Source of the DNA: a virus | Direction: 5' to 3' (one strand) | Virus record (IMG/VR): IMGVR_UViG_3300017773_000019 | Location: 1-48,377 of that record | Length of the DNA: 48,377 bases | In this document: positions 1 to 7,595 of the stretch, piece by piece | How positions within the stretch are numbered: position 1 is the first letter of the stretch | Layout of the letters: each line of letters starts with the position of its first letter | Position numbers and translations under genes: made by a program | Notes under the pieces: model-generated | What the model was told of the DNA's origin: nothing | Database searches by the model: none | Seen by the model: only the letters and a program-made list of their open reading frames with translations

Positions 1-180
1 AAACAAGGTTATACACATATACCTTATACCAATGAAATAGAAGATGTAAATAGTACAAGTATGATAATGTTGACTAATAGACCAGATAAAAAAGCAGTAT
101 TACGTAGTAAGTTTGCAAAGTTTAGTCCTAGAGATCAGATGTCTGAGGAACTAGGAAAATACCAAGGAGGTTTAATTTAA
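1..180 (+). CDS. Partial phage protein, C-terminal end only
   Basis: An open frame enters from the left edge and ends at TAA 178-180, leaving 59 residues without a start. The visible part is mixed charged (for example RPDKKAVLRSKFAKFS) and ends LGKYQGGLI. I do not recognise the family. It lies one base upstream of the 629-residue virion gene, whose ribosome site (AAGGAGG) is inside this gene's last codons, so the two are probably translated together. By position it would follow the portal or packaging genes, which are absent from the window; this is inference. Confidence 0.75.
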   Translation, partial: KQGYTHIPYTNEIEDVNSTSMIMLTNRPDKKAVLRSKFAKFSPRDQMSEELGKYQGGLI

Positions 181-181
181 G

Positions 182-2071
182 ATGAATAGACAAATGGAAA
201 TGTCCTTTATGAGAAAAGGTGGCCTAAAAGATGATGGGCTTAATGAAGACCCTGTATCTGGCAACAAAGTACCTTCTGGTTCTATGGCTAAAGAAGTAAG
301 AGATGATATACCTGCAATGCTTTCTGAGGGAGAGTATGTAGTACCTGCAGATGTGCTTAGATTCTATGGAGTAAACTTTTTTGAAGATTTACGAAATAAA
401 GCTAAATCAGGCTTGACTAGTATGGAAAAGAATGGTAGAATAGGTGGTACTCCATTATCACAAGAAGATATCTCTCGTAATATGCAACAGAGTATGCAAC
501 CTCCTTCACAACCAATGCCTCCTATGCCACCTCAACCAATGGCTGAGGGTGGAACTAGTGGTGTAACAGAATCACTACGTGTACCTATGACTCGTGAAGA
601 ACTTCTACGTAGACGAGAAGAACAACGTCAACTAAATGAAATGGAAGCAAATCCTAAATCTAGAGAAGATATAGAAGAACCTAGAGCTACTATAAATACC
701 TATGAAGTTGATGGTAGGATGCAAAATGCTATTGATTTTAAAGATGGCACAAGAATGTACGCTTTTGAACTACTTAATAGATTTAGAGATGCAAAAACTG
801 CTGCGGACCCAGTGCTTGAATTTGGAATTGGTAAAGAAACAAGTAGAATGATTGATCAATATTTAGAAGAAGCTAATCCAACAAAAGAAGAGTTTATAAG
901 ATACTTTTTTGAGCAACGTAGACTTGCAAAGGGTGGTGTTATAGGTGCAAGTAATGGACCAGACATGGGTACATATACATCTGGTTATAATCCTGCAACA
1001 GCTAGGTATGCCATGTTTCAAGGTACTTCATCTCAACAACAAGCTCAAGCTGCTGCTGCCCAAGCTGCTGCTGGAGAAGAGTTAAGTTTTATGAGACCTC
1101 ATTATGATAAAAATGGTAATAAAATGATGGTTGAATATATTGGAACCTCTGCAGAAAATGCTGTAATAAAAACAGGTCCAGATGGCCAACCAATTCAAGC
1201 TGAAATTCTTGAAAAATATCCATTAACTGAAGCTGAATATAATGCAATAGCTAAAGATTTAGAGGTTGAAAATAGAAATAAAAGACCTTTTGAAGAAAAA
1301 GTAACTTCTGATACTAGTTGGATGGAAGGTATTACTGCTAATAGTGCTATAGGGCTAGAAGATAAAACTAAAAAACTGTTAGGAAATCTAAGTTCAAAGA
1401 AAATTGGAGAATTAGGGTTAGAAGATTTTGGTGCATTACCTAAACTTTTTTCAGGTATAACAAAAATTGATGCTTTAGCTAAAGCTAATGCTATGGTAAA
1501 ATATGCAAAAAGTGTTGAAGGAGAAGATAGTGAGACTGCAGCTAATATAGAAAAACAAATTGAGAGTTTATACTCAGATGCATATAGAAATGCTTTGAAA
1601 AAATTAGGATTTGCACAAGGTGATATGTATGCTCAACAGATTCAAGATTTTGTAGCAGGACCAAAAAAACTACCAGAAGGTCAAACTAAAGAATATACAT
1701 TTAAAAATCCTGATGGTTCAGCAATGAAATTAGGTCAAACAGAGGGAGGTTCTTCTTTTGATCTTGCGGAAGCTCTTTCAGGAGAAAGAGGCTCTCGTGC
1801 TCAATATCTTGCTAATCAACAAATTCATAGTCAAGGTTTACGGGCAAAAAGAGAAGAACAAATAGCTAATAATGTGCCTGAAGAAGATTTAGTAGAGGAC
1901 ACTAGTTATTATGGTTCAAATGAAGGTATAGTTGATACTATTAAAAATTTATTTTCATCAAATGAAGATAATAATAATTCTGCAACCTCAAATAATAAAG
2001 GTGGTTTAGCCACTAAAAGAAAAACTAAAAAGAAAAGCCCTAGAACAACAGGGCTTGCAGGTAAACGATAA
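182..2071 (+). CDS. Virion-associated protein of unknown function, 629 aa
   Basis: The N-terminus carries a block I remember from many marine phage virion proteins: DDIPAMLSEGEYVVPADVLR at residues 41-60, followed by FEDLRNKAKSGL and GRIGG. Residues 90-120 are Pro/Met/Gln-rich, a helical charged region follows, and the last 30 residues are Lys/Arg-rich with KGGLATKR. There is no membrane segment or catalytic motif I can name. AAGGAGG lies 11 nt before the ATG. It stands just upstream of the scaffold and capsid genes, so a head or head-connector role is likely, but the function is not known from sequence. Confidence 0.8.
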   Translation: MNRQMEMSFMRKGGLKDDGLNEDPVSGNKVPSGSMAKEVRDDIPAMLSEGEYVVPADVLRFYGVNFFEDLRNKAKSGLTSMEKNGRIGGTPLSQEDISRNMQQSMQPPSQPMPPMPPQPMAEGGTSGVTESLRVPMTREELLRRREEQRQLNEMEANPKSREDIEEPRATINTYEVDGRMQNAIDFKDGTRMYAFELLNRFRDAKTAADPVLEFGIGKETSRMIDQYLEEANPTKEEFIRYFFEQRRLAKGGVIGASNGPDMGTYTSGYNPATARYAMFQGTSSQQQAQAAAAQAAAGEELSFMRPHYDKNGNKMMVEYIGTSAENAVIKTGPDGQPIQAEILEKYPLTEAEYNAIAKDLEVENRNKRPFEEKVTSDTSWMEGITANSAIGLEDKTKKLLGNLSSKKIGELGLEDFGALPKLFSGITKIDALAKANAMVKYAKSVEGEDSETAANIEKQIESLYSDAYRNALKKLGFAQGDMYAQQIQDFVAGPKKLPEGQTKEYTFKNPDGSAMKLGQTEGGSSFDLAEALSGERGSRAQYLANQQIHSQGLRAKREEQIANNVPEEDLVEDTSYYGSNEGIVDTIKNLFSSNEDNNNSATSNNKGGLATKRKTKKKSPRTTGLAGKR

Positions 2072-2113
2072 GGCTACTCAGCTACGGCTGACCCCAACAT
2101 AAGGAGAATAACA

Positions 2114-3001
2114 ATGCCTGAACTAGCAGAAGTAGAAACACCAAAGACTGCAGGATTTGTAGACAGAGGTTATAACTACGAACGTAAACGTAAAAAACTT
2201 GAGGATGAAGAAGAGGAGATCAAACGCCTTGAAGCTAAACAAGCAGGAAAACCAGAAAAGCAAGAAGAAGTTACCCAAGAAGCAGAGACCGATACAGAAG
2301 ATGAAGAAAAGACGTTATCTGCAGAAGAAAGAAGCTTTAAAAAACGTTATGGTGATCTTAGGCGACACATCCAAAAGAAAGAAAAAGAATGGGAAGAGAA
2401 GTTAGAAGCTCTACAAAAACGTTCTGTAAGAGAGGGTATTATACCACCCAAGTCTGATGAAGACATTGAAAAGTGGGCTAAAGATTATCCTGATGTAGCT
2501 GGTATAGTAGAAACTATTGCTGCTAAGAAAGCACAGGAGATGTTTAATAAAGCTGATATAAAACTTCAAGAGATTGATGATGCTAGAATAGAAGCACAAC
2601 GGATTAAAGCAGAAAACTCTATCCGTAAATCTCATGAAGACTTTGATACATTAAGAAACTCGGATGAGTTTCATGACTGGGCAGATGAACAACCTAAGTG
2701 GGTTAGAGATGCACTTTATGAAAACTCAGATGACCCAGCTTCTGTAGTCCGTGTTATTGATCTTTATAAAATAGATAATGGTCTAACTAACACCGATAAG
2801 AAAACTAATCGTAAAGCTGCAGCTTCTACTGTTACTAAACGTAGTAAGACACAGATAGATGCAGAAGGTGTAAGCAACTCAATATCAGAATCTCAGGTAG
2901 CTAAAATGACTGCTAGAGAGTTTGAAGAAAGATCAGACGAAATTACCAAAGCAATGCGTTCTGGTAAATTTGTTTATGATATGTCTGGTAATGCCAGATA
3001 A
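2114..3001 (+). CDS. Capsid assembly scaffolding-like protein
   Basis: 295 residues, highly charged and mostly helical: a long Glu/Lys coiled-coil-like stretch fills about residues 20-110, followed by a helical middle and a short basic region near residue 230. Scaffolding proteins of T7-type phages have this composition and sit directly before the major capsid gene, as here. It likely guides procapsid assembly and leaves before DNA fills the head. The start has a strong ribosome site (AAGGAGAATAACA then ATG). The call rests on composition and position, not on a recognised catalytic or family motif. Confidence 0.72.
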   Translation: MPELAEVETPKTAGFVDRGYNYERKRKKLEDEEEEIKRLEAKQAGKPEKQEEVTQEAETDTEDEEKTLSAEERSFKKRYGDLRRHIQKKEKEWEEKLEALQKRSVREGIIPPKSDEDIEKWAKDYPDVAGIVETIAAKKAQEMFNKADIKLQEIDDARIEAQRIKAENSIRKSHEDFDTLRNSDEFHDWADEQPKWVRDALYENSDDPASVVRVIDLYKIDNGLTNTDKKTNRKAAASTVTKRSKTQIDAEGVSNSISESQVAKMTAREFEERSDEITKAMRSGKFVYDMSGNAR

Positions 3002-3004
3002 CTG

Positions 3005-3032
3005 TTGACAAACAAAAAAACAACAGTATAAC
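3005..3032 (+). promoter_or_regulatory. Sigma70-like promoter before the capsid gene
   Basis: TTGACA at 3005-3010 and TATAAC at 3027-3032 are separated by 16 bases, immediately after the scaffold stop codon. It would give the capsid gene its own transcript with a leader of about 195 nt. The flanks also form a CTGTTG/CAACAG inverted repeat. Confidence 0.55.
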
Positions 3033-3043
3033 TATAGGCATAG

Positions 3044-3075
3044 AGATAAAAGCCTCTTTTGACTACCTTTTATCT
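3044..3075 (+). promoter_or_regulatory. Stem-loop in the capsid gene leader
   Basis: AGATAAAAG at 3044-3052 pairs perfectly with CTTTTATCT at 3067-3075 across a 14-nt loop. It lies in the 233-nt gap between scaffold and capsid genes, just downstream of the predicted promoter. A second weaker dyad (around TTAGTTGGCCGACTAA) is near 3140-3155. No U-tract follows, so a transcript-stability or leader role is more likely than termination. Confidence 0.45.
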
Positions 3076-3234
3076 TGCCTTAATTTCCAAAAGTCTAAAC
3101 TATTAAGAACTACCTGTTCAAGTATAGGCCCAGTGGTATTTAGTTGGCCGACTAAGTATCCTCTGCACCCTAGAAAATGCACAGCCTCTTTTCGGTGTTA
3201 GCTTTTTCAAGCCAAATATCAGGAGGATTTTATC

Positions 3235-4308
3235 ATGGCTTTTCAAACCGCATCGGGTTATGGGAATTTACCTAACGGTAATTTTAGTCCTATAATCTAC
3301 TCCAAAAAGGTTCAGCTTGCATTCCGCAAGTCTACCGTAGTAGGAGATATTACTAACTCTGATTATTTTGGGGAGATTGCCGCACAAGGTGATACCGTCA
3401 AAATTATCAAAGAACCTGAAATTTCTGTGCAGGAATATGCCAGAGGTACACAGGTTACAGCACAAGACCTTGACGATGAAGACTTTTCTTTAGTTATTGA
3501 CAAAAGCAACTACTACGCTTTTAAAATGGACGATATCGAAGAAGCTCACAGTCACATTAATTTCATGGACTTAGCAACAAATCGTGCTGCATATCGTTTA
3601 TCTGATCAGTATGACCAAGAAGTTCTTGGCTATCTGTCAGGTTTTAAACAGTCTGCACTACATGCAAAAGCAGATACAGCTAATACTACCGTTAATGGTA
3701 CAAAGGCTGTTAGCACTGCAGGATCAGATGAATTGCTTACAAGCATGAAACTGATCAAAAGTTCATTTGGCAATATTACAACTACATCTGCAGGGGATCA
3801 CTCGATTCCAGTAACTGCACGTATGCCAGGTGCTACTTCACTACCGACTGCAACTGTTTCACCTGCAATGATTATTGCTCGTATGAAACGTGTGCTTGAT
3901 CAGCAACAGGTTGATACACAAGGAAGGTGGCTGGTAATTGACCCTGTATTTATGGAGATACTTTCCGATGAAGACAGCCGCTTCATGAATGGAGACTACG
4001 GTGAGTCTGGTGGACTTCGTAATGGTCTTGTTATCAATAACTTTCATGGGTTCCGTTTGTACACATCATCTAACCTACCAGCAGTAGGTACAGGTCCAGG
4101 TACATCAGGAACATCGAACCAAAACACTAACTTTGGTATGATTGTTGCTGGACATGATTCTGCTGTTGCAACTGCAGAGCAGATCAATAAGACTGAAACA
4201 TATCGTGACCCTGACAGCTTTGCTGACATTGTTCGTGGTATGCATCTATACGGCAGAAAGATTCTTCGTCCTGAAGCAATCGTAACTGCTAAATATAACG
4301 CAGCGTAA
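3235..4308 (+). CDS. Major capsid protein (HK97-fold type expected)
   Basis: 357 residues, the usual size for a phage major capsid protein, placed after a scaffold-like gene and before head accessory and tail-tube genes. The sequence shows capsid-like features: an N-terminal block with YSKKVQLAFRKSTVVGDIT, a DTVKIIKEPEISVQEY strand-rich segment, a helix around residues 110-135 (LATNRAAYRLSDQYDQEVLG), and a C-terminal RGMHLYGRKILRPEAIV block. Ribosome site AGGAGG stands 8 nt before ATG. It has its own promoter and structured leader, as expected for the most abundant virion protein. The family is assigned from memory of related marine phage capsids and from context. Confidence 0.85.
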   Translation: MAFQTASGYGNLPNGNFSPIIYSKKVQLAFRKSTVVGDITNSDYFGEIAAQGDTVKIIKEPEISVQEYARGTQVTAQDLDDEDFSLVIDKSNYYAFKMDDIEEAHSHINFMDLATNRAAYRLSDQYDQEVLGYLSGFKQSALHAKADTANTTVNGTKAVSTAGSDELLTSMKLIKSSFGNITTTSAGDHSIPVTARMPGATSLPTATVSPAMIIARMKRVLDQQQVDTQGRWLVIDPVFMEILSDEDSRFMNGDYGESGGLRNGLVINNFHGFRLYTSSNLPAVGTGPGTSGTSNQNTNFGMIVAGHDSAVATAEQINKTETYRDPDSFADIVRGMHLYGRKILRPEAIVTAKYNAA

Positions 4309-4323
4309 GGGAGGATATAACTT

Positions 4324-4860
4324 ATGGCTACTTTTGATATGACCTCAAAAGCTACTGCTGGTGTCGATTCTGACAGCATTGCAGCAGCTACCTCTCGTCA
4401 TGCAGCAATGGGCATGTACATGCGTGAAGCACGTTTGGACATTGCTAAAATGGTAGAAGATGGATACTCCTGTACTAATGGAGACATCTTTCAACTTCTA
4501 GAAATTCCTGCTAACACTCTTGTATTGTTTGCAGGTGCTGAAGTTGAGACTGCCTTTAATGGTACTTCACCAACTGTAGATATTGATTTTGCAGCAGGTG
4601 ATGATATTGTTGATGGTGGTGACGTTTCTTCTGCTGGCTTCTTGGCTTCAGGTACAAACGGTCAAAGTATGGTTGTAAATACTGCTGCTGCAGATACATT
4701 TACAGCACATGTAACAACTACAGATACGATTGACGTTAAGTTAATTGCTTCATCTGCAGATGTTACGACAGGCATCTTACGTTTGATGGCATGTTGCATT
4801 GACACAGGTAAACGTGGGCGAGTTGCTCCAGATATTGTGGATCGTGACTTACTTGCATAA
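4324..4860 (+). CDS. Head accessory or decoration protein, putative
   Basis: 178 residues, small-residue and beta-rich (many Ala, Thr, Asp, Val), with an N-terminal helix (RHAAMGMYMREARLDIAKMV) and a C-terminal strand block (GILRLMACCIDTGKRG). It directly follows the capsid gene with a strong GGGAGG ribosome site and precedes a stem-loop that may end the head transcript. Position and composition suggest a capsid decoration or stabilising protein. I cannot name a specific family. Confidence 0.6.
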   Translation: MATFDMTSKATAGVDSDSIAAATSRHAAMGMYMREARLDIAKMVEDGYSCTNGDIFQLLEIPANTLVLFAGAEVETAFNGTSPTVDIDFAAGDDIVDGGDVSSAGFLASGTNGQSMVVNTAAADTFTAHVTTTDTIDVKLIASSADVTTGILRLMACCIDTGKRGRVAPDIVDRDLLA

Positions 4861-4867
4861 TAACTTT

Positions 4868-4907
4868 AGGGGCTGGTGTATACTGGCCCCTTTAGCTTAC
4901 CTAAAGG
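4868..4907 (+). terminator. Partial terminator overlapping a ribosome-site hairpin
   Basis: AGGGGC (4868-4873) pairs with GCCCCT (4886-4891), followed by a short T-run (TTTAGCTT). A second perfect stem, CCTTTAG (4889-4895) with CTAAAGG (4901-4907), overlaps the first and contains the AAAGG ribosome site of the next gene. The two stems cannot form together. It may reduce read-through from the head genes into the tail genes. Confidence 0.45.
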
Positions 4908-4914
4908 AAACATA

Positions 4915-5853
4915 ATGGCACTTACCTTTTTATCATTAACTAATGATGTTATAACAAGAATGAATGAAGTAGTGCTTACTTCTAGTGATTTTACTGCATC
5001 TAGGGGTATACAAACACAATGTAAAAATGCAGTAAATGATTCTATAAGATATATTAATCAAAGAGAGTTTGGTTATTCTTTTAACCATGCTTCTAATAGC
5101 TCTACACTAACTCCAGGTGTAGCTAGATATACTGTACCAACAAGCACTAAGTCTTTAGACTATAGTACAGCTAGAATTAAAAAAAGTACAACTCTTAGTG
5201 CAACTGGTAGTAATCTTACAAACTTAAACTATTATGAATACATTGACAGTGATTATGCTAATCATGAAGATGATATAGCGAGTACAACACTTAATGGTTC
5301 TCACTCTACCTCTGTAACAACTCTTACTCTTACATCTACAACAGGTTTTGACTCTTCTGGTAAAGTCTATATTGGTGGTGAAGAAGTTACATACACAGCT
5401 ATTTCAGGTAATGATATTACAGGATGTACCAGAGGTGCTAATAGTACTACTGCTGAAACACATTCTAGTGGAGTTACAGTAACACAATTTGAAGGTGGTG
5501 GTGTACCTAGACAAATTGTACGTACTCCAGATAATAACTACCTACTTTATCCCTATCCAGATAAACAATACACATTAGCATTTGATTATTACACATTTCC
5601 ATCAGACTTATCTGCACATGGGGATACTACTTCTGTACCAGATAGATTTGGTCCAGTAATTGTAGACGGTGCTACAGCTTATGTTTATATGTACCGTGGT
5701 GAACAAGCCCACTACCAATTAAATTTTCAAAGATTTGAAGATGGTATTAAAAATATGCAAAGTTTGCTTATTAATAAGTATGATTATGTAAGGTCTTCTA
5801 TGATAACTAGGCCAGGATCATCTATGAACTTTACCTCTGGAGTTGTTACTTAA
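4915..5853 (+). CDS. Tail tubular protein A-like (gatekeeper/adaptor)
   Basis: 312 residues from the ATG at 4915, preferred over an upstream alternative start because AAAGGAAACATA precedes it. The N-terminus (DVITRMNEV, QTQCKNAVNDSIRYINQREF) and the C-terminal block (FDYYTFPSDLS, PDRFGPVIVDGATAYVYMYRGE) resemble T7 gp11-type adaptors that connect portal and nozzle. In the middle, residues about 118-190, sits an inserted beta domain (LTSTTGFDSSGKVYIGGEEV, TGCTRGANSTTAETH). A closely similar domain is inserted in the next gene product. The gene ends with a TAATG overlap onto the nozzle-like gene. Confidence 0.75.
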   Translation: MALTFLSLTNDVITRMNEVVLTSSDFTASRGIQTQCKNAVNDSIRYINQREFGYSFNHASNSSTLTPGVARYTVPTSTKSLDYSTARIKKSTTLSATGSNLTNLNYYEYIDSDYANHEDDIASTTLNGSHSTSVTTLTLTSTTGFDSSGKVYIGGEEVTYTAISGNDITGCTRGANSTTAETHSSGVTVTQFEGGGVPRQIVRTPDNNYLLYPYPDKQYTLAFDYYTFPSDLSAHGDTTSVPDRFGPVIVDGATAYVYMYRGEQAHYQLNFQRFEDGIKNMQSLLINKYDYVRSSMITRPGSSMNFTSGVVT

Positions 5854-7595
5854 TGCCAGATAGTTCTCAGGTACAACCAGCAGCATTTAATTGTGAAGGT
5901 GGGCTAGTCTTAGACAGGTCCACTTTTCTTATGCAGCCTGGAGAAGCTTTAGTTTTAGAAAACTTTGAGCCTGACCTTGAGGGTGGTTACAGAAGAGTTA
6001 ATGGCTTCCGTAAATTTATATACCCTATAGTACCACAAACTTCTGATTCTGGTGAAAAAGTTTTAATGGTTGCTAACTTTGCAGATAAAGTATTAGCAGC
6101 TAGAGGGGAAAAGATATTTTCTGCTGCGTCTACTGAGTTAGGGCTAACAATAACTTCTACTACAGCTATGACAGGCTCTGGTACAATCACTGTTGATTCT
6201 ACTGCAGGGTTTGCTTCTAGTGGTACAATACAAATTGGGTCAGAACTGTTTACCTATACTGGTGTTACCAGTACAACATTTACAGGTGTAACAAGAGCAA
6301 CATCTAGTACTACTGCAGCTACTCATATTTTTGATACTGTAGTATCTCCTTCTAGTTGGACAGAGATAGACACAGGCAGAACTAGTGCATCTAAGTATAC
6401 TTTTGAAAGATATAACTTTGATGGTAATGATAAAATAATATTTGTAGATGGTGCTAATGCCCCTGTAATATTTAACACATCTCTAACTGCTACAGATGTA
6501 AGTGAAAGTTCTGTATCTGGTTCTAAGTTTGTAGCTGCGTATAGAAACCATATGTTTTATGCAGGTAAATCTACTACACCACAAGAGTTAATATTTAGTG
6601 AACCTTTTGATGAGGATGGTTTTCAGTCAGCAGATGGTGCAGGTAGTATTAAAGTAGATGACACCATTGTAGGACTAAAGGTTTTTCGTAGTAATTTATT
6701 TATATTTTGTGCAAATAGAATATTTAAACTTACAGGATCGTCACTATCAAATTTTGCAGTAGAACCAGTAACAAGAAACATTGGTTGTATTAATGGTGAC
6801 ACAATACAGGAATTTGCAGGTGATTTAATATTTCTTGGTCCTGATGGTTTACGTACAGTTGCTGGTACATCTAGGATTGGTGATGTTGAACTTGGTACAA
6901 TATCTAAGAATGTACAGTCTTTATTTGATAAGAACATAAAAGACTCTTCTCTTTTTGAGAGTGTTGTAATACCTGATAAGACACAGTATAGAATATTTTT
7001 TACAAAAGATACAGTTGCAGATAACCTTACAAGAGGTATTGTATGTGTAATGAGAGGAGAAAACTATGAGTTTTCTGAAATACTTGGGATAAGACCATCT
7101 TGCACTGATACCTTTATTGATGCAGGAGATGTAGCTGTACTACATGGTTCTTTTGATGGGTTTGTACACAGACAAGAAAAAGGTAATACTTTTAATGAGA
7201 CTGTTATCTTTGGTAGGTACAGAAGCCCTGACTTAAGTTTTGGTGATTCTGGTATAAGAAAACATATGCAGAGAGTTATTCTTAACTTTAAACCAGAGGC
7301 TGCTATTGACGCAGATTTATTTTTAAGGTATGATAACGAAAGCGTTGAGTCACCAAGACCTGCTGCATATGCTTTAGATACATCTAAGATTGCTGCACAA
7401 TACGGAAGTGCAACTTATAGTACTTCTTCTTCTACTACACAGTTTGTTTATGGTGGTGGTACACAACCTTTGCTGAGACAATCTGTAGAAGGATCAGGAT
7501 TTACTGTTGCACTAAAAGTAGATGACGGTGGAGAAACTGCACCGTACTCACTTAAAGGTTTTCAGTTAGAATATCAATTAGGAGCTAGACGCTAA
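5853..7595 (+). CDS. Tail nozzle / tail tubular protein B-like
   Basis: 580 residues, beta-rich. The opening (FNCEGGLVLDRSTFLMQPGE, ALVLENFEPDLEGGYRRVNG) and the propeller-like body (YRNHMFYAGKS, FRSNLFIFCANRIFKL, GDLIFLGPDGLRTVAG) fit T7 gp12-type nozzle proteins that form the distal tail tube. Residues about 88-155 hold an inserted domain (VDSTAGFASSGTIQIGSEL, FTGVTRATSSTTAATH) matching the insert in the upstream protein. It is coupled to both neighbours by TAATG overlaps, consistent with stoichiometric assembly of the tail. Confidence 0.75.
   Translation: MPDSSQVQPAAFNCEGGLVLDRSTFLMQPGEALVLENFEPDLEGGYRRVNGFRKFIYPIVPQTSDSGEKVLMVANFADKVLAARGEKIFSAASTELGLTITSTTAMTGSGTITVDSTAGFASSGTIQIGSELFTYTGVTSTTFTGVTRATSSTTAATHIFDTVVSPSSWTEIDTGRTSASKYTFERYNFDGNDKIIFVDGANAPVIFNTSLTATDVSESSVSGSKFVAAYRNHMFYAGKSTTPQELIFSEPFDEDGFQSADGAGSIKVDDTIVGLKVFRSNLFIFCANRIFKLTGSSLSNFAVEPVTRNIGCINGDTIQEFAGDLIFLGPDGLRTVAGTSRIGDVELGTISKNVQSLFDKNIKDSSLFESVVIPDKTQYRIFFTKDTVADNLTRGIVCVMRGENYEFSEILGIRPSCTDTFIDAGDVAVLHGSFDGFVHRQEKGNTFNETVIFGRYRSPDLSFGDSGIRKHMQRVILNFKPEAAIDADLFLRYDNESVESPRPAAYALDTSKIAAQYGSATYSTSSSTTQFVYGGGTQPLLRQSVEGSGFTVALKVDDGGETAPYSLKGFQLEYQLGARR

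Noticed and set aside
3268-3465. Antisense frames inside capsid and fibre genes
   Set aside because: They mirror codon bias of the real genes, have no ribosome sites and no recognisable protein features.
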